Positions 51,823-60,422 of a stretch of 64,000 nucleotides of DNA are shown here, piece by piece. How positions within the stretch are numbered: the stretch's first letter is position 1; each line of letters starts with the position of its first letter. The DNA is from Terriglobales bacterium. GTDB taxonomy: Bacteria; Acidobacteriota; Terriglobia; Terriglobales; Acidobacteriaceae. The stretch spans positions 124,001 through 188,000 of the forward strand of contig DATMAB010000015.1 in NCBI GenBank assembly GCA_035573675.1, given 5' to 3'. The translations under genes and the position numbers were made by a program. The notes below the pieces were generated by a model. The model was not told where the DNA came from, did no database searches, and saw only the letters and a list, made by a program, of their open reading frames with translations.

Positions 51823-52514
51823 ATCCCGCAGAAGAATTCCGCTCCTTGACCACGCCGCTGGTTGCCGATGCCTGCGTTCGCCTGCTGGGCGATGTTCGCG
51901 TTGCGCCTGCGGGACTGCGTGCGCTCCTGCCCGGCTCCACCCTCGCCGGCCCGTCGCTGTATGTGAAGCACTACGGCAGCGTAGACGTGTTTCTGGAGGC
52001 TTGCGACCGATGCCGGCCCGGCGATGTGCTGGTGGTCGACAACGACGGCCGCCTCGACGAAGGCTGCCTCGGCGATCTCTCCGCTCTCGAGGCCAGGGCG
52101 GCGGGATTCTCCGGCATCTTCATTTGGGGGGCGCATCGCGACACTGCGGACCTGGTGCGCATCGCTCTGCCGCTGTTCAGTTACGGCTCCTGTCCCGCCG
52201 GGCCTGTGCGCTCGGAAGCCGAACTCGTGGCCGGCCCCGGTCCGCGCTCCACCTCACTCCGCGTCGAAGACGGCGACTGGGTCTTTGCCGATGCCGACGG
52301 CGCGGTGTTCGTCGCCGGCGCGCGCATCGAAGACGTGATGCGACTCGCCCGCCAGATTTACGAGACGGAGCGCGAACAGGCTCGCCTTGCTTCCACCGGA
52401 GTCACCCTGCGCCGTCAGTTCCAATGGGACGCCTACTTGGCGAAGCGGGCCGCCGATCCTGCCTACACCCTGCGCAAGCACCTGCGCACCGTGGGCAGGG
52501 CCATCGAAGAATAG
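51819..52514 (+). CDS. RraA-family protein
   Basis: 231 aa. RraA-like fold: LVADACVRLLGDVRVAPAGL, CRPGDVLVVDNDGRLDEGCL, GDLSALEARAAGFSGIFIWG and GDWVFADADGAVFVAGARI. Named after a regulator of RNase E, but most relatives are aldolases of 4-hydroxy-4-methyl-2-oxoglutarate type. The usual GGxxRD core reads WGAHRDTAD here. Enzymatic role not settled. Start overlaps the previous gene. Confidence 0.8.
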   Translation: MNPAEEFRSLTTPLVADACVRLLGDVRVAPAGLRALLPGSTLAGPSLYVKHYGSVDVFLEACDRCRPGDVLVVDNDGRLDEGCLGDLSALEARAAGFSGIFIWGAHRDTADLVRIALPLFSYGSCPAGPVRSEAELVAGPGPRSTSLRVEDGDWVFADADGAVFVAGARIEDVMRLARQIYETEREQARLASTGVTLRRQFQWDAYLAKRAADPAYTLRKHLRTVGRAIEE

Positions 52515-52571
52515 GACTGTTCCCAACCCGTCGCGATCCGAGTCCCGAAGGATGGTACTGATTCAATTCCC

Positions 52572-52877
52572 TCACGGGCACCACGACGCCTCGTAGTGCA
52601 CCGAGCGCGCGTCGTAGCGCGCCAGCAGCTTGGCGGCCGGTTCGGGGATCACGGCGACGTCGTGCTCCGCTCCCGCGAACGCCCGGATCGCTGCCATCGA
52701 ATCCCACAGGGTTACGGTGACGAACTCCACCTCCACGCCGGCCTCCCGACGCAGCAGGTAGGCGCCGCGGTACCCAGCTACGCGATGGATGCCGGGCAGG
52801 ATCGTCGTCTTCAGAAGATTCTCGTAGGCGTCGGCGTTTGCGGGTGATGTGTAGCCGTGCCAGATGCGGGCGATCAT
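52572..52877 (-). CDS. Antibiotic-biosynthesis-monooxygenase (ABM) domain protein
   Basis: 101 aa, one dimeric alpha/beta-barrel domain: IARIWHGYTSPANADAYENL, GIHRVAGYRGAYLLRREAG, VEFVTVTLWDSMAAIRAFAG. Members include haem-degrading and quinol monooxygenases, but many have no known role. AGGAG lies eight bases before ATG 52877; an upstream ATG at 52928 is less likely. Confidence 0.8.
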   Translation of the reverse strand: MIARIWHGYTSPANADAYENLLKTTILPGIHRVAGYRGAYLLRREAGVEVEFVTVTLWDSMAAIRAFAGAEHDVAVIPEPAAKLLARYDARSVHYEASWCP

Positions 52878-53005
52878 CGAGCGCTCCTGTTGTGTTGGCG
52901 TGTTGCTTCTCTCGTCGCTTTCGATCATGACACAAGCGCGGGGCCTGTGACCTTGCGGTTTCTTGCTTTTCCAGCGCCTGCCCGGACTACAATCGCGGCG
53001 AAGCC

Positions 53006-53152
53006 GTGGCCCGCAACGCGCAAAGTACTCTGAGTACGATTCTTGCGGTCGGCATTCTGACCGTCAGCGCCTATCTGCTCTGGCGCGATCCCGAAGGCGC
53101 CTTCAATCGCCTGCGCGACGTCTGGGAGGCCATCAAGGCACGGCTCCCGTGA
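53006..53152 (+). CDS. Small single-pass membrane protein
   Basis: 48 aa from GTG 53006: one membrane segment (TILAVGILTVSAYLLW) followed by RDPEGAFNRLRDVWEAIKAR. Codon use fits the host. No strong ribosome site and no known family, so it is a tentative call. Confidence 0.45.
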   Translation: MARNAQSTLSTILAVGILTVSAYLLWRDPEGAFNRLRDVWEAIKARLP

Positions 53153-53160
53153 CAAGTTGA

Positions 53161-53279
53161 ATGGCGGTGTCCAGAAATGGCTGCGTCGAACTGGTCGCGT
53201 AGCAATAGGTTGCCTGAAAATGGGTGGGTAAGAAACTAGCTGCGTAAGAATGCGTCGATACAAATGCGTGGATAAGAAT
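53161..53279. repeat. Degenerate 15-bp tandem array before tRNA-Arg
   Basis: About eight units of 14-16 bases on the model NGGNTGCGTAAGAAT, for example TAGCTGCGTAAGAAT, GCGTCGATACAAAT and GCGTGGATAAGAAT. It ends at the CCA end of tRNA-Arg. Confidence 0.6.
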
Positions 53280-53355
53280 GGCGCGCCCTGAGAGATTCGA
53301 ACTCCCGACCTTCTGGTTCGTAGCCAGACGCTCTATCCAACTGAGCTAAGGGCGC
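53279..53355 (-). tRNA. tRNA-Arg(ACG)
   Basis: 77 nt with encoded CCA (53279-53281). Acceptor GCGCCCT/AGGGCGC, D arm GCTC/GAGC, anticodon loop CTACGAA (ACG), T arm GGGAG TTCGAAT CTCTC. The A34 is the substrate of TadA, encoded at 26.6 kb. Confidence 0.97.
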
Positions 53356-53376
53356 GCAACGTCGATTATAACAGGC

Positions 53377-54066
53377 TCACTCGAGCGCCTTGCGCAGGGC
53401 GGCACGGGCCAGCAGGCGGGTGGAGTCGAGTGTGGGCAGCGGAGAATCGGCGTCGCAGAGGATGAGGGGGATCTCGGTGCAGCCCAGGACCACAGCGTCG
53501 CAGCCCTGCTGCTTAAGGCTGCCGATGACGTCCGCGAAGTAGCGGCGCGATTCGGGCAGGAAGCGTCCGTTCACCAGTTCGTCGAAAATAATGGCATTGA
53601 TGCGGGAGCGTTGCTCGGGCGTGGGGATGGTGTGCGCCAGGCCGCGAGGCGCGAGCTTTTCGGGATAGACGGGTCCTTCCATCAGGTAACGGGTGCCGAG
53701 CACGCCCAGATGGCGGAAGCCGCGGCGCACGGCCTCGTCAGCGACGACTTCGGCGATATGCAGCCAGGGGATGGGTGAGTTCGCGGTGGCGCGCGCGAAG
53801 ACTTGATGGATGGTGTTATCCGGGCAGATACAGAAATCCGCGCCGATGGAAGCGAGCTTGCCCGCGGATTCGGCCATGAGGTTGGCTACCGAGTCCCAAT
53901 CGTCACGGTAGAGGCATTCCATGTACCGGCCCAGCGGGAAGGTGTGCATGCTGACTTCGGGATGCTGGTGGGTGCCCATGAGCGCCGGAGCCTCGGTGCA
54001 GAGGGTGCGGTAGCAGAGCGCTGCGCCCTCCGCGCTACAGGCGACAATGCCGATGTGCTTGGGCAC
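53377..54066 (-). CDS. Aspartate/glutamate racemase family protein
   Basis: 229 aa. The two active-site cysteines are in FCICPDNTIHQVFA and VVLGCTEIPLILCDA; also GVLGTRYLMEGPVYPEKL. These are the marks of PLP-independent Asp/Glu racemases. Could supply D-aspartate or D-glutamate, or act on another 2-substituted acid. Stand-alone on the minus strand, followed by the promoter-proximal HMA-like gene five bases upstream. Confidence 0.88.
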   Translation of the reverse strand: MPKHIGIVACSAEGAALCYRTLCTEAPALMGTHQHPEVSMHTFPLGRYMECLYRDDWDSVANLMAESAGKLASIGADFCICPDNTIHQVFARATANSPIPWLHIAEVVADEAVRRGFRHLGVLGTRYLMEGPVYPEKLAPRGLAHTIPTPEQRSRINAIIFDELVNGRFLPESRRYFADVIGSLKQQGCDAVVLGCTEIPLILCDADSPLPTLDSTRLLARAALRKALE

Positions 54067-54071
54067 GAGCT

Positions 54072-54299
54072 TCAGACGAGCGCGACCTGCTCCTGAAGAT
54101 CGAAGCCGGCGCGGCGGAGCAGGGAAGCGATATCGGCGGCGCTGAGGCGGGAGGCGTCATACTCGACGCAGATGGTGCGGGCATGTTCGTCGAGTGCGAT
54201 GCTCCGCACGCCGTAGACCTCGCGCACCGCGGCGAGCGCGCGCAGGTCGCTTTCAGTCGGGGGCAATCCGTAGCGGAAAACAACGTCGACAGCGGTCAT
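54072..54299 (-). CDS. Small HMA-like (ferredoxin-fold) protein without CxxC
   Basis: 75 aa. The pattern of strand-helix-strand-strand-helix (VDVVFRYGLPPTESDLRALA, VYGVRSIALDEHARTICVEY, SAADIASLLRRAGFDLQE) is that of a heavy-metal-associated domain, but the CxxC metal site is absent (GLPPTES in its place). It lies divergently from a copper-type ATPase, so it may be a regulatory or degenerate metallochaperone. It precedes the racemase gene by five bases and may share its transcript. Confidence 0.65.
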   Translation of the reverse strand: MTAVDVVFRYGLPPTESDLRALAAVREVYGVRSIALDEHARTICVEYDASRLSAADIASLLRRAGFDLQEQVALV

Positions 54300-54399
54300 G
54301 AGTTGACTGGCGCGGCGAGTGTGCGTCTGGTTTGCGCGTCCGCCATCTAATATAGGGCAAGCTTGGCGGAACAGGCTACAGCAACATGGCGCAGATTTT

Positions 54400-54440
54400 C
54401 CCGCCCTGATGCTCCAACAGCGGGAGCATCAAGGGTGGGG
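54400..54440 (+). promoter_or_regulatory. Long hairpin in the leader of the copper ATPase gene
   Basis: TGATGCTCC (54407-54415) with GGAGCATCA (54423-54431), extended by CCC.CCC with GGG.GGG. It lies in a 243-bp leader between the divergent genes. No T run follows, so it is more likely an RNA structure or protein site than a terminator. Confidence 0.45.
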
Positions 54441-54542
54441 AAGCCCTGTTGAGCGGCCGACCCGGCGAGTCGAGAGAACTCGTGCCTGGCAGCCGGGGCT
54501 GAGGCCGTGCCCTGATACAAACCAAACCCTAAGCGAGGGCTT

Positions 54543-57071
54543 ATGGCGGAGCACGAACACAATGGACCTGCGGGACATGGAGGGTCGCCGTTCTCGATCG
54601 TGACACCCAAGGCGGCGGCAGGTGGCGAGATCGATCCCGTGTGCGGGATGACGGTGGACCCAGCCAAACCCGCCGGGACCGCTGAGCACGACGGCAAGAC
54701 TTACTATTTCTGCAGCACACATTGCGTCAACAAGTTCAAGGCTGATCCGGCGAGGTATCTCTCGCAAACCGCCAAGTCAGCGATGCCTGTCGCGGCGATG
54801 GTGTCGATAGCTCCGGCCAAGGCAGCACCAACCGCTGGCAAGGAAGAGTTGTACACCTGCCCCATGCATCCCGAAGTGCGGGAGAAGGCGGGAACGCCCT
54901 GCCCTCTGTGCGGGATGGCACTGGAGCCGCTGGCGCCGCCGGGGCCGCGGGTGGAGTACACCTGCCCGATGCACCCGGAGATCGTGCGCGCGGAGCCGGG
55001 AGCGTGTCCCATCTGCGGCATGGCATTGGAGCCGCGGACCATCACCGCGGTGGAAGAGAAGAATCCCGAACTGGAAGACATGGCGCGCCGCTTCTGGACG
55101 GGCGTGGCGCTGGGGGCGCCGCTGCTGTTGCTGGCGATGGCCGACATGCTGCTGCCGGGGCAGCCGGTCTCGCACGCCATCTCAGGACGCGTGCTGCTGT
55201 GGATGCAGTTCGTCCTGGCGACGCCGGTGGTGCTGTGGTGCGGGTGGCCGCTGTTGGAGCGCGGCTGGCAGTCGCTGGTCCACCGTCACCTCAACATGTT
55301 CACGCTCATCGCCCTGGGCGTGGTGGCGGCGTATGGCTACAGCGCCCTGGCCACGCTGGCGCCGGGACTGATTCCGGAGTCGTTCTCGCATCACGGACAG
55401 CCCGCGGTGTACTTCGAAGCCGCCGCCGCCATTACGGTGCTGGTGCTGCTGGGGCAGGTGCTGGAACTGAAGGCACGCAGCCAGACCTCGAGCGCCATCC
55501 GCGCCCTGCTGGATCTTTCTCCGAAAACGGCGCGGCGATTGCGTGCGGACGGCGGCGAAGAGGATGTCTCGCTCGACCGCGTGCATCCCGGAGACCGGTT
55601 GCGGGTCCGGCCGGGGGAAAAGATTCCCGTGGATGGCGTGGTGCTGGAGGGAGCAAGCAGTGTGGACGAGTCGATGATCACGGGCGAGTCTTTGCCGGTG
55701 GAGAAGAAACCCGGAGACCGGGTGACCGGAGCCACGGTGAACGGCACGGGCAGCCTGGTGATACAGGCGGAGCGGGTGGGCGCGGAGACATTGCTGGCGC
55801 AGATCGTGCGCATGGTGGCAGAGGCGCAGCGCAGCCGCGCGCCCATCCAGCGCCTGGCGGACGTAGTTTCCGGATACTTCGTGCCGGCGGTGGTGGCGAT
55901 GGCGATTGCGACCTTCGTGGTGTGGTCGCTCTACGGACCGGAGCCGCGGCTGGCCCATGCGCTGGTGAACGCAGTGGCGGTGCTGATCATCGCCTGTCCG
56001 TGCGCCTTGGGACTGGCCACGCCCATGGCCATCATGGTGGGAACCGGACGGGGCGCGCGCGCCGGCGTGCTCATCAAGAACGCGGAAGCGCTGGAAGTCC
56101 TGGAGAAAGTTAATACGCTTGTGGTGGATAAGACCGGCACGCTGACCGAAGGCAAGCCGAAGCTGATGGCGCTGGAGGCGCTGCCGGGATTCAGTGAAAG
56201 TGAGGTCCTGGCACTCGCGGCAAGCCTGGAGCGGGCCAGCGAACATCCCCTGGCGGCGGCGCTGGTGGCCGGTGCACAGGAGCGCAGAGTTCGGCTCGCC
56301 GAAGCGCGCGAGTTCAAGTCGGTGACCGGCAAGGGCGTTGCCGGGAAGGTGGACGGCAGGGAAGTGGCGGTGGGGAACGCGAAGCTGTTCGCGGAGCTGG
56401 GCGTGGAAGTCGGTGGGTTCGAGGAGCGCGCCGAAGCCCTGCGCCGAGACGGTCAGACCGTGATGTTAGTCGCCGTGGACCGGCGACCGGCGGGCCTGGT
56501 GAGCGTGGCCGATCCGGTGAAAGAATCCGCGAAAGCGGCCGTCGAGGCGCTGCAGCGCGACGGGGTGCATGTCGTCATGCTGACCGGAGACAGCCACACT
56601 ACCGCAGAGGCTGTCGCCCGGCGGCTCGGCATCACGGAGTTCGAGGCTGAAGTGCTGCCGCAGATGAAATCCGAGGTGGTGAAGAAGCTGCAGCAGCAGG
56701 GGCGGGTGGTGGCCATGGCGGGCGACGGCATCAATGATGCGCCGGCCCTGGCGCAGGCGCAGGTGGGGATCGCCATGGGAACGGGCACGGACGTGGCCAT
56801 GGAGAGTGCAGGCATCACGCTGCTGCGGGGCGATCTGCGGGGCATCGTGCGGGCGCGCCGGCTGAGTCGTGGGACCATGCGCAATATCCGGCAGAACCTG
56901 TTCTTCGCCTTCATCTACAACGCGCTGGGCGTGCCCATTGCCGCGGGCGTGTTGTATCCGCTGCTGGGGACGGCGGGGTTGCTGAGCCCCATCTTCGCGG
57001 CGGCGGCAATGAGCTTCAGCTCGGTATCGGTGATAGGGAATTCACTGAGGTTGCGGGGGCTTTCACTCTGA
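54543..57071 (+). CDS. copA: Copper-type heavy-metal P1B ATPase with YHS and two metal-binding N-domains
   Basis: 842 aa. N-terminus: a YHS domain (about 29-76, [17 protein letters not shown] and [17 protein letters not shown]), then two short zinc-ribbon-like units ([20 protein letters not shown] and [20 protein letters not shown]) instead of HMA domains. Core: eight membrane segments, TGES actuator motif, the metal-path CPC in [23 protein letters not shown] with the phosphorylated Asp, [26 protein letters not shown] with these N-domains points to Cu(I) or Cu/Ag export. Inner membrane. Preceded by a long structured leader. Confidence 0.93.
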   Translation: MAEHEHNGPAGHGGSPFSIVTPKAAAGGEIDPVCGMTVDPAKPAGTAEHDGKTYYFCSTHCVNKFKADPARYLSQTAKSAMPVAAMVSIAPAKAAPTAGKEELYTCPMHPEVREKAGTPCPLCGMALEPLAPPGPRVEYTCPMHPEIVRAEPGACPICGMALEPRTITAVEEKNPELEDMARRFWTGVALGAPLLLLAMADMLLPGQPVSHAISGRVLLWMQFVLATPVVLWCGWPLLERGWQSLVHRHLNMFTLIALGVVAAYGYSALATLAPGLIPESFSHHGQPAVYFEAAAAITVLVLLGQVLELKARSQTSSAIRALLDLSPKTARRLRADGGEEDVSLDRVHPGDRLRVRPGEKIPVDGVVLEGASSVDESMITGESLPVEKKPGDRVTGATVNGTGSLVIQAERVGAETLLAQIVRMVAEAQRSRAPIQRLADVVSGYFVPAVVAMAIATFVVWSLYGPEPRLAHALVNAVAVLIIACPCALGLATPMAIMVGTGRGARAGVLIKNAEALEVLEKVNTLVVDKTGTLTEGKPKLMALEALPGFSESEVLALAASLERASEHPLAAALVAGAQERRVRLAEAREFKSVTGKGVAGKVDGREVAVGNAKLFAELGVEVGGFEERAEALRRDGQTVMLVAVDRRPAGLVSVADPVKESAKAAVEALQRDGVHVVMLTGDSHTTAEAVARRLGITEFEAEVLPQMKSEVVKKLQQQGRVVAMAGDGINDAPALAQAQVGIAMGTGTDVAMESAGITLLRGDLRGIVRARRLSRGTMRNIRQNLFFAFIYNALGVPIAAGVLYPLLGTAGLLSPIFAAAAMSFSSVSVIGNSLRLRGLSL

Positions 57072-57082
57072 GATCAGATCCT

Positions 57083-57122
57083 CCCCACGTCTGCGCCGAA
57101 ACAACACGGCGCAGGCATGGGG
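57083..57122. repeat. 40-bp palindromic element C, copy 2
   Basis: CCCCACGTCTGCGCCG, 8-base loop, CGGCGCAGGCATGGGG. Its sequence matches the reverse complement of copy 1 (51347-51385) in most positions including the loop. It lies between the convergent ATPase and TlpA genes, 12 bp after the ATPase stop. Confidence 0.85.
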
Positions 57123-57146
57123 AACCAAGGCGGCGTGGCGCCCGCT

Positions 57147-57695
57147 TCAGTTCGGAAGGCTGGCGGTGCGGGTCTCGGCGCCGGAGAGCTTTTCCAGGTA
57201 GCTGACAATCTCCGGGCTGGTCCAGACGACGGGGCCGACGAACTTGCGGCGGACTACACCCTGCTCGTCGATGATGAAGGTCTCAGGGAAGCCGGTGGTG
57301 CGGTACTGCCGCACGCTGTGCTGTTCGGGGTCGCGGACGGTCAATAAATCGATGTTGTAATCGCGGAGAAACTTGTTGTAGGCGTTTTCGTCCACATCCA
57401 CGCTGACGGCGAGGACGACCACGCGATCCTTCAGGCGGCGCTGCAGGGCGACCAGCGACGGCATCTCATCCACGCAAGGCGGGCACCAGGTAGCCCAGAA
57501 GTTCAGCACCACCACCTTGCCGCGGTAGGCGCTGAGGGAGACCGAGCGCACGCCGTCGTTCACGGTGAAATCCGGGGCTTTTTCTCCTATGAAGGCCGGG
57601 CGCGGGCCCTTCATGCAGCCGAGGGAGAGCAAGAGCAACGCAAGAGCCAGGGCGGTGAGAAGGAGGGTGGCCGGTGTCGTGCGGATGGGCGCCAT
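57147..57695 (-). CDS. TlpA-type thioredoxin-fold lipoprotein
   Basis: 182 aa. Lipoprotein signal ending in LLLSLGC, then a thioredoxin fold with WATWCPPCVDEMPSLVALQR (active site WCPPC) and the cis-Pro loop TGFPETFIID. Periplasmic thiol reductase of the TlpA/ResA kind, which supports cytochrome maturation or copper-site assembly. Convergent with the copper ATPase, which may be a chance neighbour. Confidence 0.93.
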   Translation of the reverse strand: MAPIRTTPATLLLTALALALLLLSLGCMKGPRPAFIGEKAPDFTVNDGVRSVSLSAYRGKVVVLNFWATWCPPCVDEMPSLVALQRRLKDRVVVLAVSVDVDENAYNKFLRDYNIDLLTVRDPEQHSVRQYRTTGFPETFIIDEQGVVRRKFVGPVVWTSPEIVSYLEKLSGAETRTASLPN

Positions 57696-57700
57696 TGTCT

Positions 57701-57761
57701 AGTGCCGTCCCTTTCGGGACTCGATGTCCTTTCCCTGCCTGCCCGGCACTGACGTGCGGGG
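57701..57761 (-). repeat. Paired-hairpin element B, copy 2
   Basis: On the minus strand: CCCCGCAC/GTGCCGGG around GTCA (57742-57761), about 22 bases, then GAGTCCC GAAA GGGAC (57706-57722). It matches 49113-49175 in order and spacing. Confidence 0.7.
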
Positions 57762-57868
57762 CTATCGATTTCCCGTCGCTTCCCGACTGGCGGCTGGCCA
57801 GCTTCAGGCACTTCTTGTTCTCTGCAAGAGACTGGAGCGCCTAGTTCGTATAATAAATCCTCGCGCTC

Positions 57869-58960
57869 ATGAAAGCAGCGGAATCCGAGGAACGCCAGCC
57901 AGCGCAGCCGGAGGTCTCGGTCATCGTACCGGCGCGCAACGAAGAAGCGTGTCTGGGCAGGTGCCTGGAGTCGTTGGTCCGCCAGGAGGGAGTGGAGTTT
58001 GAGGTCCTGGTGGTGGACGACGGCTCGACCGATCGCACACGGGAGATTGCGGCCGGATTCGGCGACGTCCGCCTGCTGGAGGCGGACCCGTTGCCGAGCG
58101 GCTGGAGCGGGAAATCGAATGCCCTGGCCACGGGGGTGCGACAGGCCCGGGGGCGCTGGCTGCTGTTTACGGATGCGGACACGGTCCATCGGCCCGGTTC
58201 GCTGAGGCGAGCCCTACACGAAGCGCAGGAGCACGGAGCGGCCCTGCTCTCCTATTCTCCGGAACAGGAGGTGCAGGGATTCTGGGAGCGAGCGCTGATG
58301 CCGGTGGTGTTCGCTGAACTGGCCGCGACTTATCGACCGAAGGAGGTCAGCGACCCGAAATCCGAGGACGCGGCGGCCAACGGCCAGTACCTGCTGATCG
58401 CGCGCGAGGCCTATGACGCGGTGGGCGGGCACACGGCGGTGTCCGGCACTCTGCTGGAAGATGTGGCGCTGGCGCGAGCGGTGAAGAAGGCCGGTTTCCG
58501 CTTGCGCTTCCGCTATGGCGGCGACGCGGTGCGGACGCGAATGTATCGGACATTGGGGCAGATGTGGGAAGGCTGGACCAAGAACCTGGCAGCGTTGTTC
58601 CCGAACCCGCTGTGGCTGGCCGCGACCCGGACTTTGGAGTTTCTGGCGTTGGCGGGAGGCGCGCTGGCAAGCATCCGGCTCGTACCGCGGTTCGCAGAGG
58701 GTTGGCTGGCGCTGGCCGCGACGGCGGCGCTCTGGCTTAACTTTGCGCTGCGCATCCGGCGAGCGCACTTCCCCTGGCTTGCCAACGGGGTCGCGGCGGC
58801 AGGACTGCCGATTTTCGCGCTCCTTCTGGCCAACTCGTTCATCCATTACAAGCTACGCCGCAATGTAACCTGGAAGGGCCGCCATTACTCCGTTCCCGGG
58901 GGAGAAGAAGGTTTGCAGCCCGGAGTCGCACATAAACGACATGGTCTATCTGACGCGTAA
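57869..58960 (+). CDS. Family 2 glycosyltransferase, membrane-bound
   Basis: 363 aa. GT-A fold: VSVIVPARNEEACLGRCLES, VLVVDDGSTDRTREIA, the DxD in LFTDADTVHRPGSL, and EDVALARAVKKAGFRLRFRY. Three C-terminal membrane segments (about 260-335). Sugar donor and acceptor unknown; hopanoid, carotenoid or envelope glycosylation are all possible for this group. Its last 20 bases overlap the start of the next gene. TATAAT at 57849-57854 lies just before the ATG. Confidence 0.85.
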   Translation: MKAAESEERQPAQPEVSVIVPARNEEACLGRCLESLVRQEGVEFEVLVVDDGSTDRTREIAAGFGDVRLLEADPLPSGWSGKSNALATGVRQARGRWLLFTDADTVHRPGSLRRALHEAQEHGAALLSYSPEQEVQGFWERALMPVVFAELAATYRPKEVSDPKSEDAAANGQYLLIAREAYDAVGGHTAVSGTLLEDVALARAVKKAGFRLRFRYGGDAVRTRMYRTLGQMWEGWTKNLAALFPNPLWLAATRTLEFLALAGGALASIRLVPRFAEGWLALAATAALWLNFALRIRRAHFPWLANGVAAAGLPIFALLLANSFIHYKLRRNVTWKGRHYSVPGGEEGLQPGVAHKRHGLSDA

Positions 58961-59351
58961 GGCCGAATTTGCCGCGGCCCACTTCTATCACAATCCGGAA
59001 CTCAGCCCGGAGGAGAACCAGCAATTGTTCGGCAAGTGCAACAACCCGAACGGGCACGGGCATAACTACACGCTGGAAGTCACGGTGAAGGGCGAGGTGA
59101 GCCCACGCACCGGGTTTGTGCTCGATCTGAAGGAATTGAAGGAAGTCATGAACCGCGAGGTGCTGGAGGTATTGGACCACCGGAACCTGAACAAGGAAGT
59201 GGCGGAGTTCCGCCAGCGCATCCCGACCACGGAGAACCTGGCCATCTACATATGGCAGCGCCTGGAGCCGAAACTGCGCGCCGCGCGCCTGCACCGGGTG
59301 CGGGTGTACGAGAGCCCGGACCTGTTCGCCGACTATTACGGTGAACCATGA
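58941..59351 (+). CDS. 6-pyruvoyl-tetrahydropterin synthase-like protein, copy 1
   Basis: 136 aa. Cys33 in [20 protein letters not shown] (catalytic Cys and zinc His), the DxxN region VLDHRNLN with the catalytic Asp-His, PTTENLAIYIWQRLEP and VRVYESPDLFADYY. These read closer to animal PTPS (dihydroneopterin triphosphate to pyruvoyl-tetrahydropterin) than to plain QueD, although QueD activity cannot be excluded. Overlaps the glycosyltransferase gene by 20 bp and the next PTPS gene by 4 bp. Confidence 0.87.
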   Translation: MVYLTRKAEFAAAHFYHNPELSPEENQQLFGKCNNPNGHGHNYTLEVTVKGEVSPRTGFVLDLKELKEVMNREVLEVLDHRNLNKEVAEFRQRIPTTENLAIYIWQRLEPKLRAARLHRVRVYESPDLFADYYGEP

Positions 59352-59770
59352 AGACGCATTTGACGCGGCGCTATCGGTTCGCGGCGGCGCACCGGCTGCA
59401 TTCGGACGCGATGTCGGAGGCCGAGAACCGCGCGGTCTACGGCAAGTGCAACAACCCGTACGGCCACGGGCACAACTACACGCTGGAGGTCACGGTGAGC
59501 GGCGAGGTGGACGCGCAGACCGGGATGGTCTGCAATCTGGCGGACCTGGACGAGGCCGTCCACAGGGAAGTGCTGGAGCCGTTCGACCACCGGAACCTGA
59601 ATCTGCTGGAGCCGTTCCGCCGGCAGGCGCCGACCACGGAGAACCTGAGCATGGAGATCTTCCAGCGGCTGCAGCGGAGCCTCACGATGGCGCACCTGGA
59701 GAAAGTGCGGGTGGAAGAGACTATGCTGAACTCATTCGAGTATGCCGGCGGCGCCGAACCCATGCGGTAG
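59348..59770 (+). CDS. 6-pyruvoyl-tetrahydropterin synthase-like protein, copy 2
   Basis: 140 aa. Paralogue of the preceding gene: [57 protein letters not shown]. All catalytic and zinc residues are kept, yet the C-terminal end and the helix after TTEN differ, which suggests a divided role. ATGA overlap with copy 1 and 22 bp to folE show one operon. Confidence 0.87.
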   Translation: MKTHLTRRYRFAAAHRLHSDAMSEAENRAVYGKCNNPYGHGHNYTLEVTVSGEVDAQTGMVCNLADLDEAVHREVLEPFDHRNLNLLEPFRRQAPTTENLSMEIFQRLQRSLTMAHLEKVRVEETMLNSFEYAGGAEPMR

Positions 59771-59792
59771 GCGACCGCAGAAGGGAACTGAT

Positions 59793-60395
59793 ATGAAGAG
59801 GACCACCGAACCCGTCACCTTGACGAGCGCGAGCCCAGAGGAGCTGGTGCGCGAGCTGCTGGTGCGCCTGGGCGAAGACCCGGAACGAGAGGGGCTGCAT
59901 CGCACGCCGGAGCGCACGCGGAAGGCTCTGGAGTTCCTGACTCGCGGTTACAGCGAAGACCCGGAGAAGTTGCTGCAGGGTGCGCTGTTCAACGTGACCT
60001 ACGACGAAATGGTGATCGTCAAGGACATCGAGATGTTCAGCCTGTGCGAACATCATCTGCTGCCCTTCTTCGGCAAGGTCCATGTGGCGTATATCCCCAA
60101 CGGGAAGGTGATCGGGCTGAGCAAGATCCCGCGGCTGGTGGATATCTACGCGCGGCGGCTGCAAGTGCAGGAGCGGCTCACGACGCAGATCGCGGAGACC
60201 ATCCAGAGGGCCATCGAGCCGCAGGGAGTGGGAGTGGTGATCGAGGCGCGGCACCTGTGCATGATGATGCGGGGAGTGGAGAAGCAGCACTCCGCGGCGG
60301 TGACCTCTTCGATGCTGGGGGCCTTCCGCGAGGAGCAGGAGACGCGCGAGGAGTTCTTGTCGCTGATACGAGGACGGGGTAATAACGGCGGATAG
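59793..60395 (+). CDS. folE: GTP cyclohydrolase I
   Basis: 200 aa. [20 protein letters not shown], zinc Cys/His in [40 protein letters not shown], and [13 protein letters not shown]. Converts GTP to dihydroneopterin triphosphate, the first step of both folate and tetrahydrobiopterin synthesis and the substrate of PTPS. AAGGGAAC precedes ATG 59793. Position just behind two PTPS genes favours a biopterin role. Confidence 0.95.
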   Translation: MKRTTEPVTLTSASPEELVRELLVRLGEDPEREGLHRTPERTRKALEFLTRGYSEDPEKLLQGALFNVTYDEMVIVKDIEMFSLCEHHLLPFFGKVHVAYIPNGKVIGLSKIPRLVDIYARRLQVQERLTTQIAETIQRAIEPQGVGVVIEARHLCMMMRGVEKQHSAAVTSSMLGAFREEQETREEFLSLIRGRGNNGG

Positions 60396-60422
60396 GGCCT
60401 TACCCTGGTCAAGATCAATCCC

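Noticed and set aside
54319-54603. Open frame of 94 codons in the leader of the copper ATPase
   Set aside because: No ribosome site, no fold-like pattern, and it overlaps the ATPase start in another frame.
57869-58960. Pterin glycosyltransferase, from its overlap with a PTPS gene
   Set aside because: Known pterin glycosyltransferases belong to other families and are soluble. This one has three membrane segments typical of lipid-linked acceptors, so the overlap alone is not enough.
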